Part shown: piece by piece, positions 8,164 through 11,484 of the stretch
Layout: the number at the start of each line of letters is the position of its first letter
Position numbering within the stretch: the stretch's first letter is position 1
Source: a bacterium
Lineage (GTDB): Bacteria; ARS69
Direction of reading: 5' to 3'
DNA: 11,484 nt
NCBI GenBank assembly: GCA_025774865.1
Contig: JALGZO010000191.1
Location: 1 to 11,484 of the forward strand
Translations under genes and position numbers: made by a program
The notes under the pieces: generated by a model
Databases searched by the model: none
What the model was told of the DNA's origin: nothing
What the model saw: the letters and a program-made list of their open reading frames with translations, nothing else

Positions 8164-9141
8164 CTACGATACGGCCGCCGGGAGCCCGGCCGGCCAGGCG
8201 GCGGCGAAGTCACCGGGCGGCGAGGCGCGGAGCTCGATCGCCCGGTCCTCCCCCGGGTGGCGGAACCGGAGTCCACGGCAGTGCAGAAGCTGACGGGGCG
8301 CGCCCGCGGCGGCCCGCACCCGCTCCGTCTCGCCCCGTTCCACGTACTCGGCGGCGATCTCCTCCGGCACGCCGTAGACCTTGTCCCCGACGATCGGATA
8401 GCCGGCGTGGGAGGCGTGCACGCGAATCTGGTTCGTCCGCCCGCTTTCGGGGACAGCGCGGACGAGGGACAGGGCGCCCCCCCCTCGGTCGTAGAGACCG
8501 AGGCCCTCGAAGCGCGTCACCGCGGGTCGGCCGGCGCCGGAGGCCACCACCCGACGATACGGGGGACGCGCCGGCTCCAGCCTGGCGATCGAACCGTCGA
8601 CGACGAGCCGATCCGGCATCTCACCGCGCACGATCGCGACGTATTCCTTCTCCACCTGACGCTCCCGGAACTGCCGTTCGAGGTCGCGGGCGGCCTCCTT
8701 CGATTTCGCGAGAATCACCACCCCCGACGTTTCCCGATCCAGCCGGTGCGCCGGGCGCAGTTCACCACCCCACCGCTCCCGGAGGTGCGCGATCAGCGTG
8801 TTGCGGATGAACTTCCCGCCGGCGTGCACGGGGAGGTTGCCCGATTTCGCGATGGCCAGCAGGTCCGCGTCCTCGTGCAGAATCTCGAACGCGAAGTCCA
8901 CCGGCGGCTCGGCGTGGAAGATCGTGTACTCGACCCGGTCTCCCTTCGCGACCGGGCTGTCGGGGCGCGCCGTGCGACCGTTGATGCGCACGGCGCCCGT
9001 CTCGATCCGCTCCCGCCACAGGTCGGGAGGGTGATAGCGGAAGCGGTGCGAGAGGAATCGCGCCAGCGCCCACCCGTCGCGGTAGGCGTCGACTTCGCAG
9101 GAGAGATCGTATCGGAGTGGGGTCGGTCCGGCGGCGCTCAT
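8164..9141 (-). CDS. RluA-family RNA pseudouridine synthase
   Basis: This enzyme isomerises specific uridines to pseudouridine in rRNA or tRNA. Its 325 residues begin with an S4-like RNA-binding domain (about 20-75, with ETGAVRINGRTARPDSPVAKGDRVEY split across its core). The catalytic domain follows, with HRLDRETSG (132-140) and the nucleophile Asp135. The later motifs are EKEYVAIVRG (164-173), GRTNQIRVHASHAGYPIVGD (234-253) and LLHCRGLRFRHP near the end. The residues match RluA/RluC/RluD-type enzymes, but the target base cannot be assigned. The ATG start has almost no Shine-Dalgarno site, while a TAGAAT box lies 7 nt upstream, which would suit a leaderless mRNA. It is first in the leftward cluster and diverges from the SprT-like gene. 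Confidence 0.93.
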   Translation of the reverse strand: MSAAGPTPLRYDLSCEVDAYRDGWALARFLSHRFRYHPPDLWRERIETGAVRINGRTARPDSPVAKGDRVEYTIFHAEPPVDFAFEILHEDADLLAIAKSGNLPVHAGGKFIRNTLIAHLRERWGGELRPAHRLDRETSGVVILAKSKEAARDLERQFRERQVEKEYVAIVRGEMPDRLVVDGSIARLEPARPPYRRVVASGAGRPAVTRFEGLGLYDRGGGALSLVRAVPESGRTNQIRVHASHAGYPIVGDKVYGVPEEIAAEYVERGETERVRAAAGAPRQLLHCRGLRFRHPGEDRAIELRASPPGDFAAAWPAGLPAAVS

Positions 9142-9147
9142 GAGGAC

Positions 9148-9153
9148 ATTCTA
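9148..9153 (-). promoter_or_regulatory. Possible -10 box for the RluA-type gene, leaderless start
   Basis: TAGAAT on the minus strand ends 6 nt before the ATG, so transcription would begin at or near the start codon. No good -35 hexamer is found at normal spacing, which limits confidence. Confidence 0.3.
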
Positions 9154-9208
9154 GTCGAACCGAGAAGCAAAGGAGATGCTACGATCGCGCCGCCTCGAGC
9201 CGGGCGTT

Positions 9209-9214
9209 GGGAGG
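9209..9214 (+). promoter_or_regulatory. Ribosome binding site deciding the SprT-like start
   Basis: GGGAGG lies 9 nt before the ATG at 9224. The upstream in-frame ATG at 9176 has AGGAG directly abutting it with no spacer, so it is the weaker choice. Confidence 0.6.
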
Positions 9215-9223
9215 ACGACGACG

Positions 9224-9757
9224 ATGCAACTCGAGCTGCCGTTCGAGACGATCCACCCACCGTCACCGCAGGAGTTGCGCGAGCGCGTCATCGAGTACGG
9301 ACGCGAGCTCCTCGATAGAGCACGAGCCCAGTGGCCGGAGGCCACCATCCCCGACGTTCGCGTGGAGTTTCGCCTGCGCGGTCGATCGGCCGGTGAGGCG
9401 TGTGCCACCTCACTCCTCACGAACTACAACGCCGAGCTCCTCGAGAAATACGGCGAAGACTTCATCCTCGAGATCGTCCCCCATGAGATCGCGCACGTCG
9501 TCGTGAGTCGCGTGTTCCCGCCGCCGGTGAAGCCGCACGGTCGCGAGTGGAAACTCGTGATGGCCCTTTTCGAAGCGCCGGCGTCCGCGACCCACCGGTT
9601 CGAATCGAAGCCGGCGCGCACTCTCGGCCGTCATCCCTACCGCTGCCGGTGCGAGAGCCTCCACTATCTGACGACACGCGCCCATCGGAAGATCCGTCGC
9701 GGCTACGTGGAGTACAGCTGCCGAGTCTGTCGGGAGCGGCTCGAGTTCGCCGGCTGA
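9224..9757 (+). CDS. SprT-like zinc metalloprotein
   Basis: This 177-residue protein belongs to the SprT/Spartan-like zinc metallopeptidase family. The metal site is complete: HEIAH (His87, Glu88, His91) within IVPHEIAHVVV, and a third ligand His105 in PHGREW, the usual H-x-x-x-W type motif. A C-terminal zinc-ribbon follows with YRCRC (Cys141, Cys143), His154 and YSCRVC (Cys166, Cys169). It has no signal peptide and should be cytosolic. Spartan, the eukaryotic relative, cuts DNA-protein crosslinks; the role of bacterial SprT proteins is less clear. The start at MQLELPFE is chosen on ribosome binding site spacing. The gene diverges from the RluA-type gene with an 82-bp gap and converges on the next gene with 7 bp between stops. 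Family is secure; substrate unknown. Confidence 0.9.
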   Translation: MQLELPFETIHPPSPQELRERVIEYGRELLDRARAQWPEATIPDVRVEFRLRGRSAGEACATSLLTNYNAELLEKYGEDFILEIVPHEIAHVVVSRVFPPPVKPHGREWKLVMALFEAPASATHRFESKPARTLGRHPYRCRCESLHYLTTRAHRKIRRGYVEYSCRVCRERLEFAG

Positions 9758-9764
9758 CCTCGGT

Positions 9765-10616
9765 CTACTCGGGGTCGCCGGCCGGCAGCGCGGGACGCCG
9801 CCACGCCGTCGCCTGCACCGCACGCCGCCGCTCGCCGAGCGTACCCTTCGTCAGGAAGCGACCGGAGGCGCGGGCCAGGGTGGACTTCCAGGGCGCCGGC
9901 TGCACCTGAGGATAGATCTGCCGGAACAGGATCCGCGGGAGCTCCGGCAACAACGGCGCGAGCCGGTGGTACTCCGACGACACGCGGAGCATCTCGGCCA
10001 GCAACAGCAGGTCGCGCACGTACCTCTCCAGCTTGGGCGAACGACCCGTGTGCGCCAACTCGACCTGCCGGCTGAACTCCTCCATCAGACTGCGGTTCGG
10101 CGAGAACGCGACGCCCATGATCCGGAAGGCCTTGGCCATGTAGTTCAGGTGCGTTCGCCGCTCGTCGTCCGAGATCCCCGGAGACGCCCTCTCGGCGCTT
10201 TCCACGTAGCTGAACGCGAAGTAGGTCGTCATCCACTTGGGGAACGTCGCCCTTCGATGGCGATCCGAAAGAAACGAGAGACGCGTGCGGATCTCCGGCG
10301 CCGAGATTCCGCCCGTAGGCCTTTTCCCGGAGTCGGTGACCTCGCGCAGGACCCGGTCCGTCTCGGAAAACGCCCGCCGGAGGGACCGACGGGAACGGAA
10401 CCGGTGGGGGAACTCTCGGTCATGGGTGAGGATCAGTTCGCACAGTAATGCGAGGCTCAGATGGGCGGCGATCCCGGCCCGGTGGCCTGATTCGAACCAG
10501 AGGCGGCTGACGAGCTCGAGCTCTTTCGAGACCCCCGCGCGGAGGCCCTCCTCGGGGGGCGCGTCGTGCGGAGGGTCCATCGCCCGGAAGAGCTTCTCGT
10601 ATTGCCGCACGTCCAC
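9765..10616 (-). CDS. Helical protein, possibly MpaB/rubber-oxygenase-like (DUF2236)
   Basis: This 283-residue protein has no signal peptide. It is mostly predicted-looking alpha helix and rich in Arg, Leu and Ala. I cannot assign it firmly. The central part, GISAPEIRTRLSFL..RH (103-120), WMTTYFAFSYVESAE (128-142), GISDDERRTHLNYMAKAFRI (147-166) and MGVAFSPNRSLMEEF (167-181), follows the pattern I remember for the MpaB/Lcp group. In that group a helix with His is followed by an 'LS..E' segment and then 'MG(I/V)..(P/S)....'. Members include haem-binding oxygenases such as latex-clearing protein. Possible metal or haem ligands would be His120 and neighbours, but this is unproven. The GTG start has AGGAGG 7 nt upstream. 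It diverges from the membrane glycosyltransferase gene and its stop lies 7 bp from that of the SprT-like gene. No obvious terminator separates the two. Confidence 0.6.
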   Translation of the reverse strand: MDVRQYEKLFRAMDPPHDAPPEEGLRAGVSKELELVSRLWFESGHRAGIAAHLSLALLCELILTHDREFPHRFRSRRSLRRAFSETDRVLREVTDSGKRPTGGISAPEIRTRLSFLSDRHRRATFPKWMTTYFAFSYVESAERASPGISDDERRTHLNYMAKAFRIMGVAFSPNRSLMEEFSRQVELAHTGRSPKLERYVRDLLLLAEMLRVSSEYHRLAPLLPELPRILFRQIYPQVQPAPWKSTLARASGRFLTKGTLGERRRAVQATAWRRPALPAGDPE

Positions 10617-10622
10617 GCGGAG

Positions 10623-10628
10623 CCTCCT
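10623..10628 (-). promoter_or_regulatory. Ribosome binding site of the GTG-started gene at 10616
   Basis: AGGAGG on the minus strand lies 6-7 nt before the GTG at 10616-10614. It supports the non-ATG start, and no better in-frame start is nearby. Confidence 0.65.
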
Positions 10629-10839
10629 CTCGTCGGCCGATCTCGGGGTCAGAACCCTTATCGTCGAAACGCTCGCCTCTCTTCACCCGCGGATCGGGGG
10701 CACCCGCCTCCCGGATGGCGCCCTCTGCTTGAAGAGGCTCGGGGATTCACCTACGCTGCATCCTCCGTGGGCAGGAAGCCGACGTGTCGTTCCTGCGCAC
10801 TTCGCCCCCTCGTCCCGGCTCGCTCTCGGTCAAACCAGA

Positions 10840-11484
10840 TTGCAGCATCTGAAAGACCCCCGATTCTCACAGGTTCTTCCCGTCGGCCCGTTGCTCGGTG
10901 CCTTCGGCGTCGCGATCTGGGTGCACGTCACGTGCCCCGTGCTGCCCTACGACGACGCGTTCATCACCTATCGCTACGTGGACAATCTCGTCCGTGGAAT
11001 GGGACTCGTCTACAACGATGGGCAGCGGGTTTTCGGAGCGACATCACCTCTCCACGTTCTGCTCCTGGGAGGCCTGAAGCTGATCTTCGGCTCAGTTCCC
11101 ACTCCGACCTTGGCAGTTCGGTTCAACTTCGTCCCCTATGCCGCGACTGGTCTCGCGATCTTCCTGACGCTGCGGCGATTCACGGGGCTTCCGGGGCTCG
11201 CGGCGCTCGGCGCGGCCGCCGTCCTCGTGGACCCTTGGTTGCTGGCCTGGTCCACCGGCGGCATGGAATCGTATCTGTTCTCCGCATTCCTCCTCTTCGG
11301 TTTGCTCGCGGCCGTCGCCGGACGACCGGTGACGGCAGGCGTCCTGGCCGGCCTGACGATTTTGACCCGCCCCGAAGGCCTCTTGCTTCTTCTCTTCGGT
11401 TCGATCCTCGTTCGCGATGCGCCGCGGGGGCTGCTGCGCTTCCATGCGTCGGCCGTGGCGACGCTGATCCCCTGGCTGCTCTTC
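10840..11484 (+). CDS. GT-C-type membrane glycosyltransferase, partial (3' end outside window)
   Basis: An open frame without stop runs to the right edge and gives 215 residues from a TTG at 10840. After a first hydrophobic helix (about 16-32) comes LPYDDAFITYRYVDNLVRG (35-53), then GLVYNDG and GATSPLHVLLLGGLKLIFG. Further hydrophobic helices follow, with GGMESYLF (140-147) and LTRPEGLLLLLFG (175-187). The Asp-Asp pair after the first helix, together with the 'TSPL', 'GMES' and 'TRPEG' motifs, is the pattern of polytopic GT-C/ArnT-like glycosyltransferases. These use lipid-linked sugars at the outer face of the inner membrane. Acceptor and sugar are unknown. The frame is open further upstream but has no ATG or GTG start that gives a sensible protein. 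The TTG lacks a Shine-Dalgarno site, so the true start may differ. Confidence 0.8.
   Translation, partial: MQHLKDPRFSQVLPVGPLLGAFGVAIWVHVTCPVLPYDDAFITYRYVDNLVRGMGLVYNDGQRVFGATSPLHVLLLGGLKLIFGSVPTPTLAVRFNFVPYAATGLAIFLTLRRFTGLPGLAALGAAAVLVDPWLLAWSTGGMESYLFSAFLLFGLLAAVAGRPVTAGVLAGLTILTRPEGLLLLLFGSILVRDAPRGLLRFHASAVATLIPWLLF

Noticed and set aside
8257-9318. A 353-codon plus-strand frame opposite the RluA-type gene
   Set aside because: Arg/Pro-rich shadow of a gene whose HRLDRETSG motif is unambiguous. It also runs through the SprT-like start region.
11092-11445. A 117-codon minus-strand frame near the right edge
   Set aside because: Gln/Glu/Arg-rich shadow of the hydrophobic helices of the glycosyltransferase on the plus strand.

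Overview
The window comes from a high-GC bacterial chromosome. Genes are roughly 65-70% GC in the stretches I counted, Shine-Dalgarno sites are mostly strong, and GTG or TTG starts are frequent. Nothing identifies the species. A secreted Cys/Trp-rich protein ending in SSSWGTIKGLYR and a long transketolase variant remind me of deep-branching, mostly uncultured phyla such as Eisenbacteria-like or Acidobacteria-like lineages. That is an impression from memory, not a search result.

Layout, left to right. (1) A nitrilase-superfamily amidohydrolase reads leftward (43-873). (2) A divergent intergenic region carries a very good sigma-54 (-24/-12) promoter match at 1051-1067. It serves a cytosolic 255-residue protein of unknown function (1107-1874), which is followed by a hairpin terminator. 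(3) A 614-bp gene-free stretch (1875-2488) of clearly lower GC leads into a secreted protein (2489-3220) and its terminator. (4) A leftward housekeeping cluster runs from 9141 down to 3323. Its order of transcription is RluA-type pseudouridine synthase, 809-residue transketolase-like enzyme, membrane-anchored protein-L-isoaspartate methyltransferase (pcm), then IMP dehydrogenase (guaB). Gaps are 21, 2 and 135 bp, so the first three look co-transcribed and guaB may also have its own promoter. (5) A SprT-like zinc metalloprotein gene (9224-9757) diverges from that cluster. It converges on a leftward helical protein (9765-10616) that may belong to the MpaB/rubber-oxygenase fold group. (6) A GT-C-type membrane glycosyltransferase runs off the right edge (about 10840-11484).

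How the genes work together: guaB makes XMP for guanine nucleotide synthesis, the transketolase-like enzyme belongs to thiamine-diphosphate carbon metabolism, pcm repairs damaged proteins and RluA-type enzymes modify RNA. They share growth-related roles rather than one pathway. I see no mobile element, CRISPR array, tRNA, rRNA or defence island, and no clear multi-gene novel system. The best leads are the sigma-54-controlled orphan, the apparently envelope-facing isoaspartate methyltransferase, the transketolase variant with Glu in place of the usual Mg-binding Asp, and the secreted protein with a possible C-terminal tail signal.
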